A stretch of DNA of 64,000 nucleotides from Coxiellaceae bacterium UBA6002 (lineage in GTDB: Bacteria > Pseudomonadota > Gammaproteobacteria > UBA6002): assembly GCA_002429595.1 (NCBI GenBank), contig DJAM01000020.1, positions 60,378 through 124,377 on the forward strand. The letters run 5' to 3'. Shown here piece after piece: positions 32,918-41,405 of the stretch. Numbering within the stretch: position 1 is the first letter of the stretch; each line of letters begins with the position of its first letter. A program made the position numbers and the translations under genes. Under the pieces are notes generated by a model. It ran no database searches. It was not told the DNA's origin and saw only the letters and a program-made list of their open reading frames with translations.

Positions 32918-35203
32918 TTAGGGTCCACCGGGTGATTTCGACGTTGTCTCTTTAGTTGGATTGAGTTTTTTCATCGCTTCTGTATACAGCGGCGTGTTTT
33001 TAAGCTTGCCGTCAAACGTTAATTCAGCGATTTGGATCACGTAATGAAAGTTCTTTAAATAAAAAAATACTTGCATGAGCTTTTGATAGTTCATGATGGT
33101 GGCAGGTCTTGCTAATAACAAAGAGAGACAAGATTCAAAAATAAAACGGGTTTCCTGTTGCTTAAGTCGAGAACTTAGGACGCCAGCGTTAAATATTTTT
33201 TGATAAAAGTTTTCAATCTCGTAGTCACTTAGTTCGACAGTTAGTTGAGCTAGCCTCGTAAACAGCAGGCTTAAGAGTTCACGTTTGGTATCGTCTTTGG
33301 TAGCAATCTCGAAGCAAAGGAAGAAATTTGAAATGCTTTGAGATAGAGTGGGTTGATGACTACTTTCTTGTACCAAGACTAATCCTGAGGAGGTTTTGAA
33401 GGTTAATCTTCTTTCTACATCTGACTCTAAACTAATCTTTACAAATATTTGTAAAAGATCATCAATCGTCAATTGTGGTATAAAATATTTAATGGAATCG
33501 TATATTCCTATCCAATAGCACCAGTTGAGCGCATTACTTATTGAACGATGATCAGACATCCCACCCAATCTAGAACAGGCGGCTAAAATCGCAGGATTTA
33601 ATATAAGAGAATGACGTTTAGCCTGTTGCTTACTTAGTTGGACATCTACTTTCTGTGGTTTCACTCGATAACTAGCGCCTGTTGCGAGAGCCTCTTTTAA
33701 ATATTCACCAGCGTGAGGTAAACAGGCGAGCATAAAGATCAGCGGCAAGCATAAACCGCTTGTAACAATACCGAGGCCATTCGGGTCCATGCCATAAGCT
33801 AAGGCTAACTTAAAGCAATAAAGGTTATTTTTTAGAAAGGCGAGTAGTAATAAAGTTACTTGAACATCCTCTTCAAGTGAAAATGACAATTGAATATGAT
33901 TGTTAAATATCAGCCTGAAATAGGGACAAGATTCATATAAAAATTTAAATGCCTGACGAAAATTGACATCTTCTTCTTCAGAGCTTGGCGTATAGCTTAC
34001 AATTTTTTCAAAGAAATGTTCTTTTAGAAAATTCACATTAAGATAAGTGCTAACAAAGGGATAGACTTCTCTTAAGAAGGATACATTTCCTTTCCAAAAT
34101 TCTGTCACGAAAATTAGTGCTAAGTCTGAATAATTAGGAATTGTGTTTAGCACGCCTTTCAGTTTTTTTATTTTTTTTTCGTTGAATTTCGAAATATCGA
34201 TAGAGCATAGCAAAATCTTATCTTTTAGTTCTTTAGCAAGAATATACTTTCTGATCACTAAACCATTATTGTTGGGATCCCCTTTCAATTTAAGTTCGGT
34301 TGCTTTTAATTGACTCACAAGATGTAACACTGCCTGATATTCAGAATGTAAATCAATTTTTTTTGCTGTTGATTTTTGATCAGCTTGTCTTTCAGGCTGT
34401 TCTTCAACTGCATCTTGATCTTCTTCCTCAATTTCGGATGAGGTCGCAGGTGTTGCGTGCGGGGCTAATTTTGTTAACCGCTCTTTCATGGCTCTGCCAC
34501 GATTATCATAATGTGTTAAGCAGTACTCATTCACTTGAGTTATGGCAGCAATATAAGCATTGGCACAAGCAACATAGTCCTTGAATAGATTTTCATTCAG
34601 AGCGTTACCGAGGTTATCTAATTTTACTTCTAACGCATTAGCACAGTCTAATGCAGCCATATAGAATTCATTGGCTGCGTTAGTTAGGGTTTGTAACATC
34701 TCACAAGCAATGGTAGCGTTTTCGAACAGCATTTTTTTAAGTCCAGGCGTTACGTCCAACACTTTAAAATTTGCTTGGTCTCGGGCACCTTCAAATTCCT
34801 TCACCTCGATCGTAGAAACAGCACCTTTAGAGTTAAAGAATATGTGCACAACCAGCGTATGATTATTTTTATTGGTATAAATTTGAGTGCAGTGACAAAT
34901 ATCTAAGCCGTTGTGGGCGTAAAGTTTATTGTCGTGGAAATGTTTATGAATCGTTAAATGGGAACTTTTGAATTCATAACCAGCATGGGGCATTTTAAAA
35001 ACAGGTTCTTCTTTAAAATGCAGGTAAATCACTTCTTTTCTTAGGTTTTCTTCCACCCTAACATTCGCTAAGAGGGGAGAGTGTTCTCGAATTAATCTTC
35101 GAAGAACATTATATAGGGCACTAATTCCTTTATGTTTCGCTTTAAAGGTGCCATGGGGATATTGAAAAAATAAGGGGGATGAACTTTCGTTTGGTGGCTG
35201 CAT
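32918..35203 (-). CDS. Large ankyrin-like hypothetical protein, effector candidate
   Basis: A 761-residue protein without signal peptide or membrane segment. Residues 1-150 form a beta-rich N-terminal part rich in His. About 160-235 are Ala/Asn-rich helices. About 245-275 is an acidic linker (SSEIEEEDQDAVEEQPER). About 300-700 are helical repeats; FLKNNLYCFKLALAYGMDPNG and EYLKEALATGASYR look like degenerate ankyrin units. The end is Ser/Thr/Pro-rich. I do not recognise a family. Size, repeat type, absence of export leader and solitary position fit Dot/Icm-type effectors of Legionellales, but no secretion genes are in this window. Confidence 0.65.
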   Translation of the reverse strand: MQPPNESSSPLFFQYPHGTFKAKHKGISALYNVLRRLIREHSPLLANVRVEENLRKEVIYLHFKEEPVFKMPHAGYEFKSSHLTIHKHFHDNKLYAHNGLDICHCTQIYTNKNNHTLVVHIFFNSKGAVSTIEVKEFEGARDQANFKVLDVTPGLKKMLFENATIACEMLQTLTNAANEFYMAALDCANALEVKLDNLGNALNENLFKDYVACANAYIAAITQVNEYCLTHYDNRGRAMKERLTKLAPHATPATSSEIEEEDQDAVEEQPERQADQKSTAKKIDLHSEYQAVLHLVSQLKATELKLKGDPNNNGLVIRKYILAKELKDKILLCSIDISKFNEKKIKKLKGVLNTIPNYSDLALIFVTEFWKGNVSFLREVYPFVSTYLNVNFLKEHFFEKIVSYTPSSEEEDVNFRQAFKFLYESCPYFRLIFNNHIQLSFSLEEDVQVTLLLLAFLKNNLYCFKLALAYGMDPNGLGIVTSGLCLPLIFMLACLPHAGEYLKEALATGASYRVKPQKVDVQLSKQQAKRHSLILNPAILAACSRLGGMSDHRSISNALNWCYWIGIYDSIKYFIPQLTIDDLLQIFVKISLESDVERRLTFKTSSGLVLVQESSHQPTLSQSISNFFLCFEIATKDDTKRELLSLLFTRLAQLTVELSDYEIENFYQKIFNAGVLSSRLKQQETRFIFESCLSLLLARPATIMNYQKLMQVFFYLKNFHYVIQIAELTFDGKLKNTPLYTEAMKKLNPTKETTSKSPGGP

Positions 35204-35579
35204 ACTGGACTCGTCATTTGCTTCAATTTACTAATTACCGGCCGAATTTTATCGTATTGGCGTGAATTATACAAATATTTTAGTATTTCTGTTCAAGTAG
35301 TTAGTTCGCAATTACTAAAACCTTATACTAAAATTAATTTGTGTCATGGGATTAACAGGATGTTAAGAATAAGAAGGAAAATCCCATCGAGCTCATAGCG
35401 ATCCAATCACTGGCGACAATAGGGATAAGCATTAGTGGAAGATACTAAAGCCAGTGACTGGAGAACGCCCCGCCTTAAGATCCCACTTTCAACGTTAAAC
35501 AACCAAAACATTTTCTGCTATGCTTGTGGTACTAAGCAAATAGGAAGCTTTGCTTTACACTAACAAGATCGGAGTGACA
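35204..35579. other. Intergenic region between divergent genes
   Basis: About 375 bases separating the 761-residue protein gene (minus) and the methyltransferase gene (plus). It must hold both promoters. It is AT-rich near 35260-35345, with several TATACT-like hexamers, none decisive. No open frame or clear hairpin was found. Confidence 0.4.
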
Positions 35580-36209
35580 ATGACCATGGGTACTTTATCA
35601 GTTCAAAAGGTTTACGATTCTTATGCGAATTTCTACAATTTCCTATTTGGCCGAATTTTTAAACCCGGCCGTGAAAGCTGCGTTGAAATCGTTAATCGCA
35701 ATGCCAAGCAAAATGCTAAAGTACTAGAAGTTGGTGTTGGCACGGGACTTTCTTTACCGCTTTATCGTCCTGATTTACAGATCACCGGGGTCGATATCTC
35801 TGAAAAAATGCTAGAAAAAGCACAAGAACGCATTCAAGAACATCACTTAGACAATAATATTACCTTGCAAGCAATGGATGCCGCCGATCTTAAATTTGAA
35901 AACGAAAGCTTTGATTTTATCGTGGCGATGTATGTCGTGTCGGTAGTTCCAGATATCAATAAATTTTTAGAAGAAATTAGTCGAGTCGTCAAAACCAATG
36001 GCGATATTATCTTGGTTAACCATTTTATGTCTGAACACAAAGTGATCCGCGCATTTGAAAAATCGATCTCCAAAGCCCACGGAGTCATTGGTTTTAAATC
36101 GGATTTTTCAATCGATCAAGTTATCCATTACCCCCATTTCAAACTGATCAGCCTGACTAAAACCAATCTATTTGGTTACTGGAAGATGCTGCATTTTAAA
36201 AAAATCTAA
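35580..36209 (+). CDS. SAM-dependent methyltransferase, PmtA-like (phosphatidylethanolamine N-methyltransferase)
   Basis: A 209-residue class I methyltransferase. The N-terminal YDSYANFYNFLFGRIFKPGR is the phrase typical of Rhodobacter-type PmtA enzymes. The SAM site is EVGVGTGLSLPLY, followed by VDISEKMLEKA and FDFIVAMYVVSVVPD. PmtA methylates phosphatidylethanolamine three times to phosphatidylcholine at the inner membrane, a lipid important for host interaction in Legionella. ATG 35580 follows GGAG at 5 bases. Substrate assignment is by resemblance; a related quinone or small-molecule methylase cannot be excluded. Confidence 0.78.
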   Translation: MTMGTLSVQKVYDSYANFYNFLFGRIFKPGRESCVEIVNRNAKQNAKVLEVGVGTGLSLPLYRPDLQITGVDISEKMLEKAQERIQEHHLDNNITLQAMDAADLKFENESFDFIVAMYVVSVVPDINKFLEEISRVVKTNGDIILVNHFMSEHKVIRAFEKSISKAHGVIGFKSDFSIDQVIHYPHFKLISLTKTNLFGYWKMLHFKKI

Positions 36210-36297
36210 CCCATGCAAGGGTTTAGGTTGTGCTAATGGGATTTTTGCAGTCATAATAGGTTCGCTTTATCTCAATTAATGTCATGGAGGATATTTA

Positions 36298-36867
36298 ATG
36301 GATACTACCGTTCGTTCTACCCCTGTTTCTGATTCGACCCGTTGTGCCGTGAGCTGGTCTGCCATTATCGCAGGTGCTCTCGTCGCCTTTTCGTTAAGTG
36401 CTCTTTTTAATCTACTTAATACTGGCTTAGGACTCGTGACCTTTCCAGAATCGTTTCGTGCTCTGGCAACGCTCACCATTGCTGGCTATTTATGGTTAAT
36501 CATCTGTGGCATCGTCGCCATGTTTTTAGCAGGCTATGTGGCTGGTAAAATTTACAGTCATTATAGCGCAACGCCCTGTGGTGGTGGTCTACATGGTTTT
36601 CTTGCTTGGAGTTTGGCGTTATTGTTGAGCGTGGTGATTGCGTCGCATTTTGCCTCTGCCAGTGCTCAATCGACAGCAGTTGCCAATCAACATGACCGTA
36701 ACGAGATTGCAGTTCATATCGGGGATAAAGGCTTAGCTGCCGAACATGCTGCCGATATCCTAGGCGGTGCTACGCTGGGAATATTTTTCATCTTCTTAAT
36801 TGGTGCAGCAGCTGCCACAATTGGGGGTCATATCGCTGCTAAAAAGGACCATCATCGCATTCCTTAA
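36298..36867 (+). CDS. Hypothetical four-helix membrane protein
   Basis: A 189-residue inner-membrane protein with helices at about 20-45 (SWSAIIAGALVAFSLSALFNLL), 60-85, 100-118 and 158-180. The last has the GxxxG-like GGATLGIFFIFLIGAAAATIGGHIAAKK. The His-rich ends and the AGYVAGKI/GGHIAA repeats recall the small membrane proteins annotated only as hypothetical in many gammaproteobacteria. GGAGG lies 8 bases before ATG 36298. The function is unknown. Confidence 0.75.
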   Translation: MDTTVRSTPVSDSTRCAVSWSAIIAGALVAFSLSALFNLLNTGLGLVTFPESFRALATLTIAGYLWLIICGIVAMFLAGYVAGKIYSHYSATPCGGGLHGFLAWSLALLLSVVIASHFASASAQSTAVANQHDRNEIAVHIGDKGLAAEHAADILGGATLGIFFIFLIGAAAATIGGHIAAKKDHHRIP

Positions 36868-36881
36868 ATTATATTCAAAAG

Positions 36882-36906
36882 CCCTCTCCAAGCAATCTGG
36901 AGAGGG
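36882..36906. terminator. Hairpin between convergent genes
   Basis: A 9-bp perfect stem (CCCTCTCCA at 36882-36890, TGGAGAGGG at 36898-36906) with a 7-base loop. On the minus strand it is followed by CTTTT, so it mainly serves the reductase gene ending at 36910. Confidence 0.75.
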
Positions 36907-36909
36907 AAT

Positions 36910-37806
36910 CTAGCGCTTTAGTAACTTATTGTGAATTCTCGTTGCCGCAATCGCAGCCCCTGACATGGCGACACAAATCTGACTCAAACCTTTAACTACA
37001 TCGCCAACTGCATAGAGATTTTTGACGTTGGTTTCTTGGTATTGATTGACAAGCAGGCATTGTTCTTGATGTTTTGCCCCTAATTTAATCGCAAGATCTG
37101 AATTGACAATGGAACCTAACGCCGAATAAATGCTGTCAAAGACATACGTACAGCCATCTTGGGTTGTAATCGAATGAATTTTCTTGGCACTGCAATCAAC
37201 ACTCTTCACGCCTTTGGTAATCAACGTGATACCCGCTTGAGCGAGTAAGCGTCGTTTTTGAGAAGAGTAGTTTACTTCCTGTCCTAAAGATAGCAGCGTA
37301 ATATGAGGTGAATAGGTTCGTAAAAATAAGGCTTCTTGTACACCTTTATTACCGATGCCAATTACGCCAATATGCTGATCAATCGCTTCATAACCATCGC
37401 AGATTGGGCAATGGTGAATTAAGCCGCGACGCACCGTGTCACGAAGGTTGGGTAAGGACGGTTCAATATCTCTGGCACCTGTTGCCAAGATAATAGTTCG
37501 GCTGGCATAGTGTCGCTTAACGCCTTTTATTTTAAAGATATTCTTTTCTTTTCTTATTTCTTGAATCGTGTCGCGGATGACCTTGCCTTGATAACGATGT
37601 AATTGTAGCTTCAGTTGACTTAATAATTTACTGCCAGAGATCCCAGATGGAAAACCAGGATAGTTATGGGATCGTGGGATTGTTTCAGCACGGCTTAGCC
37701 CATTATCAATAATCGTGATGGTTCTTCGGTATCGTTTGAGATAAATCCCGGCCGTTAACCCTCCAGGCCCGCCACCGATGATAAGGCAATCCAGTAGCTT
37801 TTCCAT
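36910..37806 (-). CDS. Thioredoxin-reductase-like FAD/NAD(P) oxidoreductase
   Basis: A 298-residue flavoprotein. The FAD site is GGGPGGLTAGIYLKRY at 11-26, the NADPH Rossmann motif GVIGIGNKGVQEA is near 152, and the redox pair is Cys133-Pro-Ile-Cys136 in HHCPICDGYEA (canonical TrxR has CATCDG). The closing YAVGDVVKGLSQICVAMSGAAIAA motif is also typical. Because the two spacer residues differ from TrxB, it may be a TrxR-like enzyme with another partner. ATG 37806 follows GGAAG. Confidence 0.88.
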   Translation of the reverse strand: MEKLLDCLIIGGGPGGLTAGIYLKRYRRTITIIDNGLSRAETIPRSHNYPGFPSGISGSKLLSQLKLQLHRYQGKVIRDTIQEIRKEKNIFKIKGVKRHYASRTIILATGARDIEPSLPNLRDTVRRGLIHHCPICDGYEAIDQHIGVIGIGNKGVQEALFLRTYSPHITLLSLGQEVNYSSQKRRLLAQAGITLITKGVKSVDCSAKKIHSITTQDGCTYVFDSIYSALGSIVNSDLAIKLGAKHQEQCLLVNQYQETNVKNLYAVGDVVKGLSQICVAMSGAAIAATRIHNKLLKR

Positions 37807-37941
37807 CGCCACTTCCAATTAATTACGAAAGAGAATTATAGTCTATTTGCTTTGGGTTTTAAGATTGAGCGCTTTTGCTATATTTCCTTTCTAATGGCGT
37901 AGGGGTAGAATGATTTTTTTCTTCGAAAAAGAGCGAACACC

Positions 37942-38778
37942 ATGACCACTTATACGCCTGAACAATCCGAACTTGGCAAAAAAACCACCTATGAGGCAAC
38001 TTATAATCCTAATAAACTCCACCCGATACCAAGGGATAATAAGCGCGCCGAGCTTGGTGTGACGACTGCTAACTTGCCTTTTTTTGGTTATGATTTTTGG
38101 AACCATTACGAAGTGTCATGGTTGAATCCTAAAGGCAAGCCCATCGTCGCCATCGCCGAATTAGTGTTTAACTGTGCTTCGCCTAATCTTATTGAATCTA
38201 AATCGATGAAACTCTATTTTAATTCTTTCAACGGTACTAAATTTCGTGATGAGAATGCGGTTGCAGAAGTGATAAAGCGTGATTTAGAACAAAGAGTGAG
38301 TTCAAATGTCGCTATTAATATTATTCCTTTAACGCATATCAAAGAACAAATCGTGCCAAGTTCTTTTGAGAGTCATTGTATCGATCATTTAGATGTAACC
38401 TGTGATCACTATACTGTCGATAGTTCGCTCTTACAAATCGAAGAACAATTTGTTAAAGAGACACTGTACTCGGATCTTTTAAAATCAAATTGCTTGGTCA
38501 CGGGTCAACCCGATTGGGGTAGTATTGAGATTTGCTATGAAGGTAAAAAAATTAATCACGAGAGCTTATTAAAATATATCGTCTCATTTCGTGAGCACAC
38601 CGAATTTGGCGAACACTGTGTCGAACGAATATTCATGGATATTATGAAACAATGCGCACCACAAAAGTTAACGATTCACGGTAGGTATACACGCCGAGGC
38701 GGAATTGATATCAATTCAGTGCGTTCTACCCATGAATTAGTGGTTATTCCGAAGAATGTACGTTTGTGTCGGCAATAA
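37942..38778 (+). CDS. queF: NADPH-dependent 7-cyano-7-deazaguanine reductase QueF
   Basis: A 278-residue enzyme of the long (bimodular, YqcD-like) QueF type. It reduces preQ0 to preQ1 in queuosine synthesis. The catalytic Cys184 is in KSNCLVTGQPDWGS with Asp191 seven residues on, and the NADPH-binding ESKSMKLYFNSFN is at 85-97. FREHTEFGEHCVERIF near 217 is also diagnostic. No other que gene is adjacent, and I saw no preQ1 riboswitch in the 135-base upstream gap. Confidence 0.95.
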   Translation: MTTYTPEQSELGKKTTYEATYNPNKLHPIPRDNKRAELGVTTANLPFFGYDFWNHYEVSWLNPKGKPIVAIAELVFNCASPNLIESKSMKLYFNSFNGTKFRDENAVAEVIKRDLEQRVSSNVAINIIPLTHIKEQIVPSSFESHCIDHLDVTCDHYTVDSSLLQIEEQFVKETLYSDLLKSNCLVTGQPDWGSIEICYEGKKINHESLLKYIVSFREHTEFGEHCVERIFMDIMKQCAPQKLTIHGRYTRRGGIDINSVRSTHELVVIPKNVRLCRQ

Positions 38779-38795
38779 CACTTTCTTCTAGCCAA

Positions 38796-39383
38796 CTACA
38801 TTCTTACGAATTCAAGCAATTTTAAATAATCATGTTTATCTGCCTCTTGTAGGGCTTTAATATAGTGTTGGCGAGTAGAATTTTGGTCAGTTAAATTTTT
38901 TGCTCCCCATGTAAAAAGAGGTAGATTTAAAGTTTTTAGAAATACATCGGTCATTAATCTTGCATGCCGTCCATTGCCATTAGCAAACGGATGTATAGCA
39001 ACAAGACGATGATGAAATCTTGTTGCAATCTCATCTCTTGAATACGTTTGATTGTCTAATTGATAATCAACATCGTCAATTAGCTTTTTTATTTCAATTG
39101 AAATTTTTACCGGATCGACTCCGATATTTTTTTCAGTTAATCTATATTTTCCTGCCCATCGCCAAGTCTCGTCAAACATGCGCTTGTGAAGTTCTTTAAA
39201 AAAATCTTGCTCTAATACTTTTTCCATGGACAATCTTTTCGTGAATATCCATTGTTCTGCTTTTAATATATTTGATTGTTCAAATTCGTTTAATTCATTT
39301 TGGGTCTTTATATGTAAAGGTTTAAGGCCGTTAACTTCTTCTGGATCTAAAGGAGTCGCACCTAGAGGATAATCTAACTTCAT
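38796..39383 (-). CDS. Mobile mystery protein B (Fic domain)
   Basis: A 195-residue Fic protein of the mobile-mystery B family, recognised from YPLGATPLDPEEVNGLKPLHI, NILKAEQWIF, WRWAGKYR and the Fic motif HPFANGNGRHAR at 131-142. The acidic residue that normally binds magnesium (HPFx[D/E]GNGR) is Asn135 here. This is normal for the family as I recall it but argues for non-standard chemistry. It is translated with the upstream HTH gene, overlapping it by 4 bases. The pair behaves like a toxin-antitoxin cassette on mobile DNA. Confidence 0.93.
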   Translation of the reverse strand: MKLDYPLGATPLDPEEVNGLKPLHIKTQNELNEFEQSNILKAEQWIFTKRLSMEKVLEQDFFKELHKRMFDETWRWAGKYRLTEKNIGVDPVKISIEIKKLIDDVDYQLDNQTYSRDEIATRFHHRLVAIHPFANGNGRHARLMTDVFLKTLNLPLFTWGAKNLTDQNSTRQHYIKALQEADKHDYLKLLEFVRM

Positions 39384-39838
39384 TTTTCATCCTCCCATAA
39401 ATGTTTCAAAGAACCTCGTTGTAATTTTTCTTTTAACCGATTTGCCAACTCTTCTTGAAATTGAGATAAGGTTGCTTGATTTTCTAACCACATAGAGTGC
39501 GAAACACGCTTCATGTGTTGTTTGACAATTTTTTCTATTTGTTGGTTCAAAATTGCCTGCAATGATTCTTTTGGAACAAGTGCATAAACAAGTTCGCAAT
39601 TCATTGCTTTAGCCACGTCACTTAAAGTATGTAAGGTAATCGCACCTTTCTGTTCTGCTTCTTCAATTTTGACTACCCTAGAACGGTTTACTCCTAGTCT
39701 ATTAGCAAGTTGCTTACCTGTCATTCCAAGGGCTTTACGGATGGTTCTTACCCATCCTTGTCCTGGTCTTGATTGAAGGGTTAACCAAGGGTGAAGTTGG
39801 TCATCTAATTGTTTAATTGTTAAATATTTGCTGTTCAT
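39380..39838 (-). CDS. Mobile mystery protein A (HTH regulator/antitoxin)
   Basis: A 152-residue protein. The XRE-type helix-turn-helix (about 30-90) carries RPGQGWVRTIRKALGMTGKQ, LGVNRSRVVKIEEAEQKG and VAKAMNCELVYALVP, the hallmark phrases of mobile mystery A. The basic C-terminal half contacts the partner. It lies directly upstream of the Fic gene and is presumably its antitoxin and operon repressor. A promoter with a palindrome in the spacer lies just upstream. Confidence 0.93.
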   Translation of the reverse strand: MNSKYLTIKQLDDQLHPWLTLQSRPGQGWVRTIRKALGMTGKQLANRLGVNRSRVVKIEEAEQKGAITLHTLSDVAKAMNCELVYALVPKESLQAILNQQIEKIVKQHMKRVSHSMWLENQATLSQFQEELANRLKEKLQRGSLKHLWEDEK

Positions 39839-39876
39839 AAATGCCTACATAAACATAGTCAAATCACACATTATTG

Positions 39877-39905
39877 ATTATATATATGGATCCATAACTT
39901 TGCAA
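39877..39905 (-). promoter_or_regulatory. Promoter with palindromic operator of the mobile-mystery operon
   Basis: On the minus strand, TTGCAA (39905-39900), 17 bases, then TATAAT (39882-39877), near-consensus. A perfect 12-base palindrome, TATGGATCCATA at 39885-39896, fills the spacer and is a likely site for the HTH protein. Confidence 0.7.
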
Positions 39906-40009
39906 GTTGACTACATATATATATTCAGAACTTAGAAAATGTGCTGAGAAAGACAGCTTGTAAAATCATAAAGCAGCAGTAACCATCTAGGCAGAAGGCT
40001 TCTCAATAG

Positions 40010-40327
40010 CTAGGCGTTTGGGTAGGCAATAACGCTATCTTCTAACCACGTTTGAAAAGCAGTATTGACTGACTTGACCTCTATTTCTGCGATAAAATTG
40101 GTATAGTTGATGACTTGCGCTACGGCTTTTTCGACCAAATGTCGTTGGTTTTCGACAGTCTTTACAATTAAGACCAGTTCATTTCCCATTTTGATTTCAC
40201 CTTGCCAACGGTATGCGCATTGTATAGGAAACCAATTGGTACACACTGCGATTTTTTTTTCCAAGAGAATTTGACTGATTGTTCTGGCTTCTTGCTCGTT
40301 ATTTAGGGTGATATAAAAAAGTTTCAT
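40010..40327 (-). CDS. cutA: CutA divalent-cation tolerance protein
   Basis: A 105-residue CutA1 protein with a ferredoxin-like fold, normally a trimer. Family phrases are YITLNNEQEARTISQILLEKKIAVCTNWFP, YRWQGEI and LVLIVKT (cited in part). The second half has the variable loop before ending VIAYPNA. It is implicated in copper or other metal tolerance, though the role is debated. ATG 40327 follows AAGGA; a longer reading from 40399 adds a non-homologous leader and is rejected. Confidence 0.92.
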   Translation of the reverse strand: MKLFYITLNNEQEARTISQILLEKKIAVCTNWFPIQCAYRWQGEIKMGNELVLIVKTVENQRHLVEKAVAQVINYTNFIAEIEVKSVNTAFQTWLEDSVIAYPNA

Positions 40328-40480
40328 ATTGTCCTTAGGGTATTTTGGCTGGTATTTTAGTATTTTTGATCGTAAGCAAAACAAGAAATCATTGTTCATT
40401 TGGAATATATTGTTAATATAAGCTTGTTTTAAAGGCCTTATTTGTCCTTGTCACAATTATACTATATTCAAGGAGCCGCC

Positions 40481-41248
40481 ATGCTAAAAAATTCCAATAC
40501 TTTAAGTTTTCTTATCTTAAGCGCCATTCTAGCGCTTGGCATATTAGGAGGGTCATATTTCATTAGTCAGGGGATCCTCGAAAGTAGAGGCAACCGACCT
40601 TATATTACTGTCAAAGGCTTGGCCGAACGTTTCGTTAAAGCTGATCTAGCTGTTTGGAGTATTTCTTATTCAGTGGCAGGCAATGACATTACCGTCATTA
40701 ATAATGAGTTATTGCGACAACAAATGGTGATTTTACAGTATCTAAAAACAAAAGGATTTAAAGACGGTGAAATTTCGTTGGTACCGATTGCACTGACTGA
40801 TCGGTATGCTACTGATTATGGCAGTAATAAACCCACCGATCGTTATTCCATCAAAGGTGGTGTCATGGTGAGGTCAAAAAATGTGGATTTAGTCAGTCAA
40901 GCCAGTCAAACAACGGGCGAACTTGTGAATCAGGGAATTGCTTTAGGATCGAATGATACTAATCCTAATCCAGCCTATTACTATACTCAACTCAATGCGA
41001 TTCGACCAGTGATGTTGTCACAAGCAACCCGTAGCGCAAAGCAAGTTGCAACTTCATTTGCTAGAGATTCTCAAAGTACATTAGGTTCGATTCGACGTGC
41101 TTATCAAGGCATATTTGAAATTTCAAGTCGTGATGCCAGTGGTATTACCGATAGCAACGATACCTGGCAATTACGGCGTGATGAACAAAGTTCGATTTAT
41201 AAGAAAATTAGATTAGTCTCGACGATTGATTATTATTTGAATTCTTAA
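40481..41248 (+). CDS. SIMPL (DUF541) domain protein
   Basis: A 255-residue protein with an N-terminal membrane anchor or signal (LSFLILSAILALGILGGSYFI) and a SIMPL domain. The phrases RPYITVKGLAERFVKADLAVW, ISLVPIALTDRYA and YSIKGGVMVRSKNVDLVSQASQ fit the family, which includes bacterial periplasmic BP26-like proteins and the mouse protein SIMPL. The molecular function is unknown. ATG 40481 follows AAGGAG. A dispersed inverted repeat follows 47 bases after the stop. Confidence 0.85.
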   Translation: MLKNSNTLSFLILSAILALGILGGSYFISQGILESRGNRPYITVKGLAERFVKADLAVWSISYSVAGNDITVINNELLRQQMVILQYLKTKGFKDGEISLVPIALTDRYATDYGSNKPTDRYSIKGGVMVRSKNVDLVSQASQTTGELVNQGIALGSNDTNPNPAYYYTQLNAIRPVMLSQATRSAKQVATSFARDSQSTLGSIRRAYQGIFEISSRDASGITDSNDTWQLRRDEQSSIYKKIRLVSTIDYYLNS

Positions 41249-41295
41249 ATTGCGGTGCTGGTAGGGATTATACTTATAGATAACCTTAATTGTTT

Positions 41296-41365
41296 CATTC
41301 CCGCGAAGACGGGAATCCATTCTTCTAACTACTCTTTGCCTGGATTCTTCGCCTTTGCGGGAATG
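41296..41365. repeat. Dispersed GC-rich inverted-repeat element, copy 1
   Basis: A 70-base element with imperfect ends CATTCCCGCGAAGACGGGAA and TTCGCCTTTGCGGGAATG in opposite orientation. It lies between the SIMPL gene and rtcB. A second, more perfect copy is at 48655-48723. It is much richer in GC than its surroundings. Confidence 0.85.
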
Positions 41366-41405
41366 ACAACATCTCGATTATTTTAATTGTTCAAAGGCAA
41401 AAGAA

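Noticed and set aside
37819..37941. A preQ1 riboswitch upstream of queF
   Set aside because: No pseudoknot-type hairpin with a C-rich loop and A-rich tail was seen in the short upstream gap.
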